Shown here piece after piece: positions 1 to 6,989 of a DNA stretch of 18,703 nt; positions within the stretch are counted from its first letter, which is position 1, and each line of letters begins with the position of its first letter. The stretch lies in assembly GCA_002398105.1 (NCBI GenBank), contig DHCD01000091.1, forward strand, positions 6,853 to 25,555. Reading direction: 5' to 3'. The DNA comes from Syntrophomonas sp. UBA4911 (GTDB lineage Bacteria; Bacillota; Syntrophomonadia; Syntrophomonadales; Syntrophomonadaceae). Below the pieces are notes generated by a model. That model searched no databases. It worked only from the letters and a program-made list of their open reading frames with translations, and was not told the DNA's origin. The position numbers and the translations under genes were made by a program.

Positions 1-903
1 GAAGATAAAATCTATGTGGCGGCAGTACAAAGCGATGCCCACCGTAAATGGCATCCGGTAAACTACAACACGGAGGGATTGCCGGGCAAAATCAGGCGTA
101 TGCTAAAAAAATACCCGGAAAACCGAATCTTAAGGCAGCTAGCCCGCTGCTCCCTGGAGTATAGTTGTTTCACCGCCCAGAATATCTTTTATCAGCGCTG
201 GGAGGGGGGGATACCAACCATGCCCCGGTGCAATGCCAACTGTATCGGCTGTATATCGGAGAGCCATCTTAAAGTCGTCTCTCCCCAGCAGCGGCTGAAT
301 TTTATTCCTGAGGTTAACGAGATAGCCGCAATCGGCATCGAACACCTGACCCACGCCCAAGAAGCCATAATAAGCTTTGGCCAGGGCTGTGAAGGCGAGC
401 CGTCCCTTAATGCCTCCAATCTGTCCCAGGCGATTAAGATTATACGTCAGGCTACCTCCGCAGGAACTATAAATATAAATACCAATGCCGGTTATAGCGC
501 AGGAATTAGACAGATGTGCAGAGCCGGGCTGGATGCTATGCGGGTTACCATGTTCTCCTGTCATGAACCCAATTATATGGCTTATCATCGCCCTCTGAAT
601 TATCTCTTAAAAGACGTGGAGAACTCTATTCGCTATGCCAAAGATAAGGGGGTAAAGGTTTCCATTAACCTTTTAACCTTTCCGGGTTTTACCGACCGGG
701 AAGAAGAAATTGAAAGTTTGCTTTATTTTCTGGAGGGAAACGGTATAGATATGGTGCAGTTGCGTAATTTGAATATTGATCCGGATTATTTAGACAGCAA
801 ATTTCCCGGGGAACCGGGGATAGGTATAGTTGGTTTTATTGATTTGCTGCAGCAAGAACTGCCTGCTTTAAAGATCAGTTCATATAGTCATCCGTTACGT
901 TAG
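1..903 (+). CDS. Radical SAM protein, 5'-truncated by the window edge
   Basis: The reading frame is open from the first base, so the true start probably lies outside the window. A GTG at 16 exists but has no ribosome binding site visible in front of it. The core signature is a CxxxCxxC cysteine cluster (CNANCIGC; Cys72, Cys76 and Cys79 counted from the GTG), which in radical SAM enzymes holds the 4Fe-4S cluster that cleaves S-adenosylmethionine. A GQGCEGEP segment and an NTNAG segment follow, in the positions where SAM-contacting strands of the TIM-barrel fold are expected. No C-terminal SPASM or other extra cysteine-rich domain is seen; the protein ends soon after the barrel. The substrate is unknown. 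The stop is 42 bases before the yhaM start, so the two may be co-transcribed. Confidence is high for the superfamily and low for any specific reaction. Confidence 0.85.
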   Translation, partial: EDKIYVAAVQSDAHRKWHPVNYNTEGLPGKIRRMLKKYPENRILRQLARCSLEYSCFTAQNIFYQRWEGGIPTMPRCNANCIGCISESHLKVVSPQQRLNFIPEVNEIAAIGIEHLTHAQEAIISFGQGCEGEPSLNASNLSQAIKIIRQATSAGTININTNAGYSAGIRQMCRAGLDAMRVTMFSCHEPNYMAYHRPLNYLLKDVENSIRYAKDKGVKVSINLLTFPGFTDREEEIESLLYFLEGNGIDMVQLRNLNIDPDYLDSKFPGEPGIGIVGFIDLLQQELPALKISSYSHPLR

Positions 904-945
904 CCGGGTGATGCTTATTTAACGCAGAAGGAGACGAGGAGAGTT

Positions 946-1938
946 TTGGATAAAAAGGGACCTTTTACAATCAAGGAACTAAAGAGTCTTTCTACCGGTA
1001 CCCAGTTTTGGGGCAAGTTTTTAATACTGGAGAAAACGCAGCGCAAAATAAAAGACGGCCGTGATATTATAAATCTCAAGCTGGGCGATGCCACGGGAGA
1101 AATTGATGCGGTCGTATGGGATAACTGCAAGGTTACCGGGGAGATTGAAAGCGGGGTAGTGATTGGGTTACTGGCAGACCTGGGTTTATACAACAACCGT
1201 TTGCAGGTTACGGCCCGGCGTATAAAAATCCTGGAAGATGACCCTTTCGCTTATGTAAAAAGGCCGGACATTGACGCCGAGACCATGACGGCCAACTTTA
1301 CCGGTGTCTTGAATTCAGTCGCCGACCCTCATTTACAGGGTCTGCTCCGGCGCATCTTCAGTCCGCAGGTGCAAAATATCTTTTTTAAGGCTCCGGCGGC
1401 CAAAAGAATCCACCACAACTACAGCGGGGGCCTATTGGAACATACCCTGACGGTAGCCCAGCTCTGCACCCGAATCGCGGAAAACTATCCGGAACTGAAT
1501 CGGGATCTGCTGGTTACCGGAGCTCTCTTGCATGATATCGGTAAGCTGAAAGAGTATGAAATGAAAGTGGTGCCCGAATATTCCGTTGAAGGGAGGCTTT
1601 TGGGTCATATTGTCATGGGCAGTGAATTGATCACATCCCAGATCAACGCTATGCGCGCAGATGGGTTACCTTTCCCCGACAAATTGGAATGGATGTTAAA
1701 ACATATGATTTTAAGCCATCATGGGAGTCTGGAATTTGGTTCACCGGTACTACCTCTGTTCCCGGAGGCATTTGTCCTTTATATGATGGATAATCTGGAT
1801 GCCAAGCTATTTGTTTTCAGGGACAAAATAAACGAAAACAGCGGGGATGACGAGTTTTTTACCAATTATGACAGCTTCTTCGGCCAGAACTTTTTCACCT
1901 ATCGCTATCAGGGCGACCAAGAAGGGGAGGGAGAATAG
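946..1938 (+). CDS. yhaM: 3'-5' exoribonuclease YhaM family (OB fold + HD domain)
   Basis: A 330-residue protein matching the size and layout of YhaM, a cytoplasmic Mn-dependent 3'-5' exonuclease acting on RNA and single-stranded DNA. Residues ~15-95 form an OB-type nucleic-acid-binding domain (QFWGKFLILEKTQRK, then NLKLGDATGEIDAVVWD). Residues ~155-290 form an HD phosphohydrolase domain, with His166 in GGLLEHT, the His196-Asp197 pair in LLHDIGK, His221, the His258-His259 pair and Asp282 as metal ligands. The start is TTG at 946, preceded by AGGAG at 937-941; no better ATG lies nearby. The tautomerase gene begins 3 bases after the stop, indicating co-transcription. Family and fold are secure; in vivo substrates are inferred from Bacillus homologues. 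Confidence 0.9.
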   Translation: MDKKGPFTIKELKSLSTGTQFWGKFLILEKTQRKIKDGRDIINLKLGDATGEIDAVVWDNCKVTGEIESGVVIGLLADLGLYNNRLQVTARRIKILEDDPFAYVKRPDIDAETMTANFTGVLNSVADPHLQGLLRRIFSPQVQNIFFKAPAAKRIHHNYSGGLLEHTLTVAQLCTRIAENYPELNRDLLVTGALLHDIGKLKEYEMKVVPEYSVEGRLLGHIVMGSELITSQINAMRADGLPFPDKLEWMLKHMILSHHGSLEFGSPVLPLFPEAFVLYMMDNLDAKLFVFRDKINENSGDDEFFTNYDSFFGQNFFTYRYQGDQEGEGE

Positions 1939-1941
1939 CGT

Positions 1942-2157
1942 ATGCCGGTCATAAATGTGAAAATGGCCGCCGGCCGAAGTCAGGAAACCAAGCAGGAGCT
2001 GGTTGCCGCTTTAACCAGGGAAGCGGCCGGAATACTGGAAATTAAACCGGAGTGGATTACAATTATAATTGATGAATACCCCCGGGATAACTGGGCCAGC
2101 GGAGGGGAATTGCATGCGCTGAAGTTCGGTCCCGGTTTTGGACGGCAGGGAACCTGA
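1942..2157 (+). CDS. 4-oxalocrotonate tautomerase family protein
   Basis: A 71-residue protein beginning MPVINVKM. In this family the initiator Met is removed and Pro-1 becomes the catalytic general base for keto-enol tautomerisation. The beta-alpha-beta layout (PVINVKMAAGRS; helix of ~20 residues; WITIIIDEYPRDNWA) and the length are typical of the small hexameric tautomerases, which run about 60-70 residues. The ribosome binding site is GGGGAGGGAG at 1924-1933, inside the end of the upstream exonuclease gene, and only 3 bases separate the two genes. The physiological substrate cannot be told from sequence: no aromatic meta-cleavage genes are nearby, so it is probably a stand-alone tautomerase of unknown role rather than part of a catechol pathway. 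Confidence 0.88.
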   Translation: MPVINVKMAAGRSQETKQELVAALTREAAGILEIKPEWITIIIDEYPRDNWASGGELHALKFGPGFGRQGT

Positions 2158-2397
2158 GAGCGATGACAATAACTGCGGATTACCTACCTTATAAGAACAG
2201 CATATGGCCTTTTAGGATACGAATTTGGGACGCAGATTTATTATGTTTTTAGTTTCATTGGGCTATTATCTTTGCTGGATGCGGACTTCCCAGGTTAGAA
2301 TGCAAGGCAAATTAAATGGTTTATAAACTATATAATCTTAATCCTAAAGAAATTGAAATTATTGAGCAATTAAATAATAAGGGAGGGAATAAATATC
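2158..2397 (+). other. Gene-poor spacer with possible decayed coding sequence
   Basis: A 240-base spacer between the tautomerase gene and the ydbC-like gene. One frame is open from about 2175 to the TAG at 2296-2298 and would read as a hydrophobic tail (GLLGYEF...YYVFSFIGLLSLLDADF) without any start codon, which looks like debris rather than a gene. Possible promoter pieces for ydbC are weak: TTGCTG at 2272-2277 with TAGAAT at 2296-2301 (18-base spacer), and a lone TATAAT at 2331-2336 with no matching -35. The second half holds the small frame described separately at 2316-2405. Confidence 0.4.
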
Positions 2398-2405
2398 ATG
2401 GCTGA
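2316..2405 (+). pseudogene. Short frame resembling the C-terminal tail of a DNA methyltransferase/restriction protein
   Basis: A 29-codon frame starting ATG at 2316, directly after an in-frame TAA (2313-2315), and ending TGA at 2403-2405, so it overlaps the first codons of the ydbC-like gene. The peptide begins MVYKLYNLNPKEIEIIEQL. This strongly recalls the LVYxLYGLTxEEIxIVE tail that closes many N6-adenine methyltransferases and Eco57I-type restriction-modification proteins. That tail normally follows a long methylase domain, which is absent here. I see no ribosome binding site. The resemblance is from memory of the family and the piece is short, so it could be chance or a leader peptide. 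Confidence 0.35.
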
Positions 2406-2634
2406 TATTAAATTCGAAATCACAAAATCCCTGGGTGTTCTCTCCGAAGGCTCTAAGGGCTGGCAGAAAGAAGTTAACCTGGTGAGCTGGAACGAACGCA
2501 AACCGAAGATGGACATCCGGGATTGGGGACCTGAACATGAAAAAGTGGGTAAGGGTGTTACCTTGAATAAAGAGGAATTGAAGAAGTTGAAGGAGCTTTT
2601 AGATGAGATAGACTTGGAGGCTTTGGAACAATAG
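2398..2634 (+). CDS. ydbC: YdbC-like PC4/p15 single-strand nucleic-acid-binding protein
   Basis: A 78-residue protein (MADIKFEITKSLGVLSEGS..., then GWQKEVNLVSWNERKPKMDIRDW, then a lysine/glutamate-rich C-terminal helix). This is the pattern of the bacterial YdbC family, which has the fold of the eukaryotic transcription coactivator PC4: a four-stranded curved sheet plus a helix, which dimerises and binds single-stranded DNA. The NER-K-KMDIRDWGP segment is the most typical part. The start ATG is supported by GGGAGGG at 2381-2387, ten bases upstream. Its role is inferred to be in transcription or DNA maintenance, as for the family; no partner gene is adjacent. It stands alone between two stretches of apparent gene debris, so it probably has its own promoter. 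Confidence 0.8.
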   Translation: MADIKFEITKSLGVLSEGSKGWQKEVNLVSWNERKPKMDIRDWGPEHEKVGKGVTLNKEELKKLKELLDEIDLEALEQ

Positions 2635-2678
2635 GCTGGTCGTTTATGATTTGGTGTTTTAGGAATACATAAGGGGTC

Positions 2679-2804
2679 ATGAGCATTGCGGAAAAAACAA
2701 ATATACTGAAAGATATATTTCCAGATGCTAGTACTATCTTTACATTTTCACCGAGTACAGTGAGTCAAATTAAAGATGACTGTATGGTTGTAAGAGTATT
2801 ATAG
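2679..2804 (+). pseudogene. 41-codon frame resembling the N-terminus of a PIN-domain protein, truncated
   Basis: The frame runs ATG 2679 to TAG 2802-2804. AGGGG at 2672-2676 lies only two bases before the start, which is close for a functional ribosome binding site. The peptide reads MSIAEKTNILKDIFPDAS, then TIFTFSPSTVSQIKDDCMVV, and stops after RVL. The ILKDIFP...DDCMVV pattern resembles the lead-in to the first catalytic strand of PIN_8-type nucleases, where xxCxVVLDTNVLL would follow. Here the sequence breaks just at the expected DTN. I infer a gene that lost everything after its first ~40 codons. An expressed small protein is possible. Confidence 0.35.
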
Positions 2805-2893
2805 TTTTGGTTGGTCTATTATTAGGCGTTTTTACAGGGATTTAATAGCAAGTAATTTCCTTATATCCGCAGTTATTATTTGGGGGATTATTA

Positions 2894-3616
2894 ATGAGAA
2901 ACATAAGCCCCAAACAATTTATGGTGGTTATTATAGCCCTGCTGCTGGCGACAGTAGCTTATCAGGAGATGTTTCCCGGTCAAGCCGGACCCCTGCCTTT
3001 TATAGAGTCGATTGATACCGGCCCCGTTTGCGAAGTCCCGCTCTTGATCGGCGACCAGGATCAGAACGGCAATCGGGTTCCTGACGCTCTGGATCTGGTA
3101 GATGGCGCCCGGCAGGAGGTCCTACGCAAAACTCGCTATGATGCATCTTTCTATGCCGGAGGCTACCCCCCTGAAGGGAGGGGAGCCTGTACCGATGTGA
3201 TCTGGCGGGCCTTTAAGACGGCGGGCTATGATTTCAAAGCCATGCTGGACCAGGATATCAGCAATAATCCTGAAGCTTATGGTGCTACCGGCCAGAACCC
3301 TGATCCTCAGATAGATTTTCGTCGGGTAAAAAACCAGCAGATATTTTTGCAGCGTTATGGCCAGGAGCTTACCATTGAGGTGGTGGCAAGAGATGTGGAA
3401 AACCTTAAACAGTGGCAGCCGGGAGACATAGTTATCTTTGCTCCGCCTTATGAACATATTGGGATTGTTTCCGATAAACGCCTGAAAAGCGGAGTGCCGC
3501 TGGTAATACATAACGGCGGTCCCCAGGCCAGTGAAGCCAATGTCCTGCAAAACTGGCCCAGCAAAATCACGCACCATTACCGCTTTATTCCGGTCGCGGA
3601 GAGTGAAAGAAAATAG
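2894..3616 (+). CDS. Membrane-anchored DUF1287 protein (NlpC/P60-like fold)
   Basis: A 240-residue protein. Residues ~9-25 (FMVVIIALLLATVAYQE) form an N-terminal signal anchor or signal peptide, so the rest lies outside the cytoplasm. The body matches DUF1287: GACTDVIWRAFKTAGYD with Cys99, a WQPGDIVIFA segment, EHIGIVSD with His188, and VIHNGGP with His206. A Cys-His-His set in this order is the hallmark of papain-like NlpC/P60 relatives, suggesting a cell-wall hydrolase or amidase-like enzyme, although the DUF1287 substrate is not established. Residues 54-67 (DQDQNGNRVPDALD) look like a calcium-binding loop of the DxDxNG type. The start ATG follows GGGGGA at 2882-2887. A terminator-like hairpin follows at 3674. 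Fold is confident, function uncertain. Confidence 0.8.
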   Translation: MRNISPKQFMVVIIALLLATVAYQEMFPGQAGPLPFIESIDTGPVCEVPLLIGDQDQNGNRVPDALDLVDGARQEVLRKTRYDASFYAGGYPPEGRGACTDVIWRAFKTAGYDFKAMLDQDISNNPEAYGATGQNPDPQIDFRRVKNQQIFLQRYGQELTIEVVARDVENLKQWQPGDIVIFAPPYEHIGIVSDKRLKSGVPLVIHNGGPQASEANVLQNWPSKITHHYRFIPVAESERK

Positions 3617-3673
3617 CTGCCCAGACCAGCAGTTGCTGTTACCCGAGCGATAGTAGGAAGCGACGGAATATTT

Positions 3674-3706
3674 AAGCATCAAACCAAAGCTTTGGCCTGC
3701 TTTTTT
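3674..3706 (+). terminator. Probable intrinsic terminator after the DUF1287 gene
   Basis: An inner stem CCAAA/TTTGG (3684-3688 with 3691-3695) sits in an outer stem AAGCA (3674-3678) with TGCTT (3698-3702), followed at once by a run of Ts to 3706. The internal asymmetry (a five-base bulge on the left, two on the right) makes it a moderate hairpin, but the T tract and its position 57 bases after the stop support termination. Confidence 0.55.
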
Positions 3707-3754
3707 ATGCGTGGTTGCGCGGGCATTGGCAATAGAGGATTAATATTAATTTCC

Positions 3755-3783
3755 TTGTGTTTTATCGTTTTTATTGATATAAT
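3755..3783 (+). promoter_or_regulatory. Sigma-A-type promoter for rpmE
   Basis: TTGTGT at 3755-3760 and TATAAT at 3778-3783, separated by exactly 17 bases, with a TG at 3775-3776 giving an extended -10 (TGATATAAT). Transcription would start near 3790, leaving a leader of about 58 bases before the rpmE GTG. It lies between the terminator at 3674-3706 and the gene, which is consistent with rpmE being its own transcription unit. Confidence 0.75.
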
Positions 3784-3847
3784 TTTCTTTGCAGTTTTTA
3801 ATGGGCTGTTTGTAACGACCCTGTGGTAAGTGAGGTGAAAACAGCAA

Positions 3848-4051
3848 GTGAAAGACAAAATACATCCCAAGTATGGTATGACCACGGCCAGATGTGCTTG
3901 TGGCAACGAGTTCGAAGTTGGGTCTACCAAGGAGAATATAAAAGTAGAGATTTGCTCCAAGTGTCATCCCTTCTATACAGGAAATAAGAGCAGATTAGTC
4001 GATACCACCGGGAGAGTCGACAAATTCAAGAAAAAATACGGGTTGAAGTAA
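3848..4051 (+). CDS. rpmE: 50S ribosomal protein L31, zinc-binding (C+) type
   Basis: A 67-residue protein with the L31 signature: MKDKIHPKYGMTTARCACG, then VEICSKCHPFYTGNKS, ending in a basic tail (DKFKKKYGLK). Cys16, Cys18, Cys36 and Cys39 form the zinc site of the C+ form, which is replaced under zinc limitation by a cysteine-free paralogue in some bacteria; no paralogue is in this window. L31 bridges the large subunit central protuberance and the 30S head. The start is GTG at 3848, with AGGTG (3833-3837) ten bases upstream. The gene has its own promoter and terminator. In many Firmicutes rho lies just upstream of rpmE; here the upstream gene is the DUF1287 protein instead. Confidence 0.97.
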   Translation: MKDKIHPKYGMTTARCACGNEFEVGSTKENIKVEICSKCHPFYTGNKSRLVDTTGRVDKFKKKYGLK

Positions 4052-4054
4052 GTG

Positions 4055-4085
4055 ATAGCAGGGCATTGACTCTGCTATTTTTTTT
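4055..4085 (+). terminator. Intrinsic terminator of rpmE
   Basis: A perfect 7-bp stem ATAGCAG (4055-4061) with CTGCTAT (4072-4078), a ten-base loop, and an uninterrupted run of Ts at 4078-4085. It starts three bases after the rpmE stop codon. Confidence 0.88.
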
Positions 4086-4132
4086 AGCATCAAATTTTAT
4101 ATAAAACCCTTGATTTTGTAAGGTGGTATTTA

Positions 4133-5047
4133 ATGAGCGAAAAGGTTCAATATGGCGGCATGGCTGTTATAGAAGGAGTAATGATGCGGGGGGCCAAGAA
4201 GATAGCGGTGGCGGTACGAAAAACCGATGGCAGTATTGAACTGGAAGAGGAAGCCGTATCCGATCTGCCTATGCGCTATCCTTTTTTAAAATGGCCCTTT
4301 CTGCGTGGTACCTACGTATTAATTGATTCAATGGTGGTCGGTATCCGCATACTGAATAAATCGGCTAACATGTCGCTGGATGATGAAGAAGAGGAACTTA
4401 CCAGCGGTGAAATGCTGGTTACGGGACTGCTGGCCTTTGTCCTGGCAATATTGCTGTTTGTAGTTTTGCCTACGGCCATAGTACATTACGGCAGCCGTTT
4501 CCTGGGCGGCGTTCTTATCCAGAATATTGTCGAAGGTATTATCAGGATCATTTTTTTCCTGGCTTATGTCTGGGTTATTGGCCGCATGCAGGAAATTGAC
4601 CGGGTATTTATGTTCCATGGCGCCGAGCATAAATCAATCTTTACTTATGAAGCCGGTGAGGAGCTTACGGTAGAAAACGCCCGCAAACACTCCACTCTGC
4701 ATCCGCGTTGCGGTACCAGCTTTATTCTGATTGTTCTGGTGATTTCGATACTGGTATTTGCTCTCCTGGGGGAAGGCAATCTTTTTTACCGGGTGTGGTC
4801 GAGAATAGCAGTTTTACCTGTGGTAGCAGGTTTGGGTTATGAGTTTCTGAAATTTAGCGGAAAATACTATCAGAACCGCTGGGCCCGGATTCTGATTGCT
4901 CCAGGGCTCTTTTTGCAAAAGCTGACCACGCGGGAGCCTGATGACAGTCAATTGGAAGTAGCCCTTACAGCCTTAAAGGCAGTTATCCCCGGGGATAGGA
5001 ATGAAGGCCCGGGTGAAAAGAATTTAAGTCTGGCCGGGGCCAACTAG
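4133..5047 (+). CDS. yqhQ: DUF1385 integral membrane protein (YqhQ family)
   Basis: A 304-residue protein of the DUF1385 family, which in Firmicutes is commonly found next to rpmE and prfA. The N-terminus VQYGGMAVIEGVMMRG is the family's most conserved segment. Hydrophobic segments lie at about 93-116, 130-152, 196-214 and 225-237. Between them sit HGAEHK (162-167) and STLHPRCGTSF (187-197), whose histidines, glutamate and cysteine suggest a metal site at the membrane face. No reaction is established for the family; a metal-dependent enzyme is only a guess. The start ATG has AAGGTGG at 4120-4126. No clear promoter is seen in the 47 bases after the rpmE terminator, so it may depend partly on read-through. 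Its stop is followed closely by prfA, starting the housekeeping operon. Confidence 0.9.
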   Translation: MSEKVQYGGMAVIEGVMMRGAKKIAVAVRKTDGSIELEEEAVSDLPMRYPFLKWPFLRGTYVLIDSMVVGIRILNKSANMSLDDEEEELTSGEMLVTGLLAFVLAILLFVVLPTAIVHYGSRFLGGVLIQNIVEGIIRIIFFLAYVWVIGRMQEIDRVFMFHGAEHKSIFTYEAGEELTVENARKHSTLHPRCGTSFILIVLVISILVFALLGEGNLFYRVWSRIAVLPVVAGLGYEFLKFSGKYYQNRWARILIAPGLFLQKLTTREPDDSQLEVALTALKAVIPGDRNEGPGEKNLSLAGAN

Positions 5048-5064
5048 TGGAGGAGGTATGGCGG

Positions 5065-6132
5065 ATGCTGCATAAGCTGGCAAGTCTTGAAGAAAAATAT
5101 GATGAATTGACCGAACAATTGAGCAAGCCGGAAATAATAGCTGATCAGAGCAAATATCAAAAATATGCCAAAGCTCATTCGGACCTCAATGAAATTGTAT
5201 CCTTATACCGGGAATATAAATCGTTGCTGGAGCAGATCAATGATGCTCAGGAAATGCTGCGGGAAGACCATGAAGCAGATTTTGAAGAAATGCTGCAGGA
5301 GGAAATGGAGTCTCTGCAAACCAGGAAAGAACAGGTTGAGCATGAGCTGAAAGTATTGCTGCTGCCCCGCGACCCCAATGATGAAAAAAGCGTCATTATG
5401 GAAATTCGAGCCGGTACCGGCGGAGAAGAAGCGGCCCTTTTTGCCGGCGACCTTTTTCGTATGTACACCCGTTATGCTGAATTGCAGGGTTGGAAAATAG
5501 ATATTATGAATTCTCATTATACCGATATTGGCGGTATCAAGGAGATTATATTTGTGGTGGATGGACAGGGAGCGTACAGCAAGCTCAAATATGAGTCCGG
5601 GGTTCATCGGGTGCAGAGGGTTCCCAGTACCGAATCAGGCGGCAGAATCCATACTTCGGCAGCAACGGTGGCGGTATTGCCTGAGGCTGAAGAGGTGGAA
5701 GTGGGTATAGACCCGAACGATATCAGGGTAGACGTTTATTGTTCCAGCGGCCCGGGTGGACAGTCGGTCAATACTACTCAGTCAGCAGTACGGATCACCC
5801 ATATTCCCACCGGTTTGGTAGTAACCTGCCAGGATGAAAAATCTCAGCATAAGAATAAAGCCAAGGCGCTGAGAGTGCTGAGAGCCCGGCTTAAAGAAAT
5901 CATGGAAGCCGAGCTCAGTGCCGAGATGGCTGGTACCCGTAAAAACCAGGTGGGCAGCGGTGACCGCAGCGAGCGCATTCGCACCTACAATTTCCCCCAG
6001 GGCCGGGTCAGTGACCATCGCATCAATCTCACTCTGCACAAGCTGGATTTAATTCTTGAAGGGCAACTGCAGGAAATCATTGACGCCTTGGTAGCCAATG
6101 ATCAGGCGGAGCGTTTAAAACAGGTGGATTAA
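5065..6132 (+). CDS. prfA: Peptide chain release factor 1
   Basis: RF1 of 355 residues, normal for the family. It recognises UAA and UAG and triggers peptide release. The tripeptide anticodon is PST (187-189, in HRVQRVPSTESGGRIHT), the RF1-type PxT and not the RF2-type SPF. The catalytic GGQ is at 231-233 (SSGPGGQSVNTTQS). An N-terminal coiled-coil region covers about 1-95. I place the start at ATG 5065 because GGAGGAGG at 5049-5056 lies eight bases upstream and RF1 proteins normally begin with MLxKLxxLEE. A GTG at 5047 is in frame but would bury that ribosome binding site in the coding region. prmC, whose product methylates the GGQ glutamine, follows two bases after the stop. Confidence 0.97.
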   Translation: MLHKLASLEEKYDELTEQLSKPEIIADQSKYQKYAKAHSDLNEIVSLYREYKSLLEQINDAQEMLREDHEADFEEMLQEEMESLQTRKEQVEHELKVLLLPRDPNDEKSVIMEIRAGTGGEEAALFAGDLFRMYTRYAELQGWKIDIMNSHYTDIGGIKEIIFVVDGQGAYSKLKYESGVHRVQRVPSTESGGRIHTSAATVAVLPEAEEVEVGIDPNDIRVDVYCSSGPGGQSVNTTQSAVRITHIPTGLVVTCQDEKSQHKNKAKALRVLRARLKEIMEAELSAEMAGTRKNQVGSGDRSERIRTYNFPQGRVSDHRINLTLHKLDLILEGQLQEIIDALVANDQAERLKQVD

Positions 6133-6134
6133 GG

Positions 6135-6989
6135 GTGCAGAACTGGACTATAAAAGAATTGCTTAATTGGACCACGGACTACTTCGGAAATAAGAATATA
6201 AAGGAAGCTCGCCTGGAGGCGGAAGTATTATTGGCCAAGGTGCTGGAAAAAAATAGGATTTTTTTGTACGCCAATTATGATGCTCCGGTAAACCAGGAAG
6301 AGAGGGGCATTTTCAAGGAATTTATTAAAAGGAGAAGCCAGCATGAACCGTCAGCTTATATTACCGGAAGCAGGGAGTTCATGTCCCTGGAATTCATGGT
6401 TAATCCGGCGGTCCTGATTCCCCGCCCGGAAAGTGAATTGATAGTGGAGCGGGCAATGGAGCTGTTTTCAGGCCAGCCCTGTTCAATCTGCGACGTAGGT
6501 ACAGGTTCAGGCGCCCTAGCTGTCAGTTTGGCCCATTACTTGCCTCAGACCAAAGTATATGCCACCGATATATCACCGGCGGCACTGGAAACGGCTCAGG
6601 CCAATGCTGTTCGCTTAGAGGCTCAGGTTGAATTTCGGGAGGGAGATCTGCTCGCTCCTTTTTTAGATAAAGATAACTATTTTGATCTCATTGTAGCTAA
6701 TTTGCCTTATGTCACGGCAGAGGAATACCAGAGCCTGGAGCCAGGCGTAAAGGATTACGAACCGGCTCTGGCCCTGTTGGCACCAGGGGATGGTTTGGAT
6801 ATTTACCGCCGTTTTCTGGCTCAGGCTCCTTTGATTATGAAAGAGGGGGCTTATATCATCATTGAAATCGGCTGCGATCAGGGGCGGCAGGCTTTGCAGA
6901 TGGTGCAGGGGATGGAAGAAGTGCAACTGATTCCTGACCTGGCTGGATATGATCGGCTTATCCAGGCTCGGAAGGGATGGAAAAAGTGA
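6135..6989 (+). CDS. prmC: Release factor glutamine N5-methyltransferase
   Basis: A 284-residue PrmC (HemK), which transfers a methyl group from S-adenosylmethionine to the GGQ glutamine of RF1 and RF2, here Gln233 of the adjacent prfA product. Residues 1-~85 form the helical release-factor-binding domain. The IPRPESE motif is at 95-101, the SAM-binding glycine loop DVGTGSG at 120-126, and an acidic residue follows in VYATDIS. The catalytic motif is NLPY at 189-192 rather than the textbook NPPY. The start is GTG at 6135, with AGGTGG at 6122-6127 inside the end of prfA. The end overlaps the start of sua5. prfA-prmC pairing is the usual arrangement and supports the call. Confidence 0.95.
   Translation: MQNWTIKELLNWTTDYFGNKNIKEARLEAEVLLAKVLEKNRIFLYANYDAPVNQEERGIFKEFIKRRSQHEPSAYITGSREFMSLEFMVNPAVLIPRPESELIVERAMELFSGQPCSICDVGTGSGALAVSLAHYLPQTKVYATDISPAALETAQANAVRLEAQVEFREGDLLAPFLDKDNYFDLIVANLPYVTAEEYQSLEPGVKDYEPALALLAPGDGLDIYRRFLAQAPLIMKEGAYIIIEIGCDQGRQALQMVQGMEEVQLIPDLAGYDRLIQARKGWKK

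Noticed and set aside
2163..2252. 29-codon frame starting MTITADYLPYKNS
   Set aside because: It has only a poor ribosome binding site and no family resemblance; it is indistinguishable from chance in a gene-poor spacer.
3684..3695. Perfect 12-base palindrome CCAAAGCTTTGG as a protein-binding operator
   Set aside because: It is better explained as the inner stem of the terminator hairpin, followed by a run of Ts.
3679..3960. Minus-strand frame of 93 codons antisense to the rpmE region
   Set aside because: It lies opposite a certain ribosomal protein gene and its promoter, has no recognisable domain, and is explained as a shadow frame.
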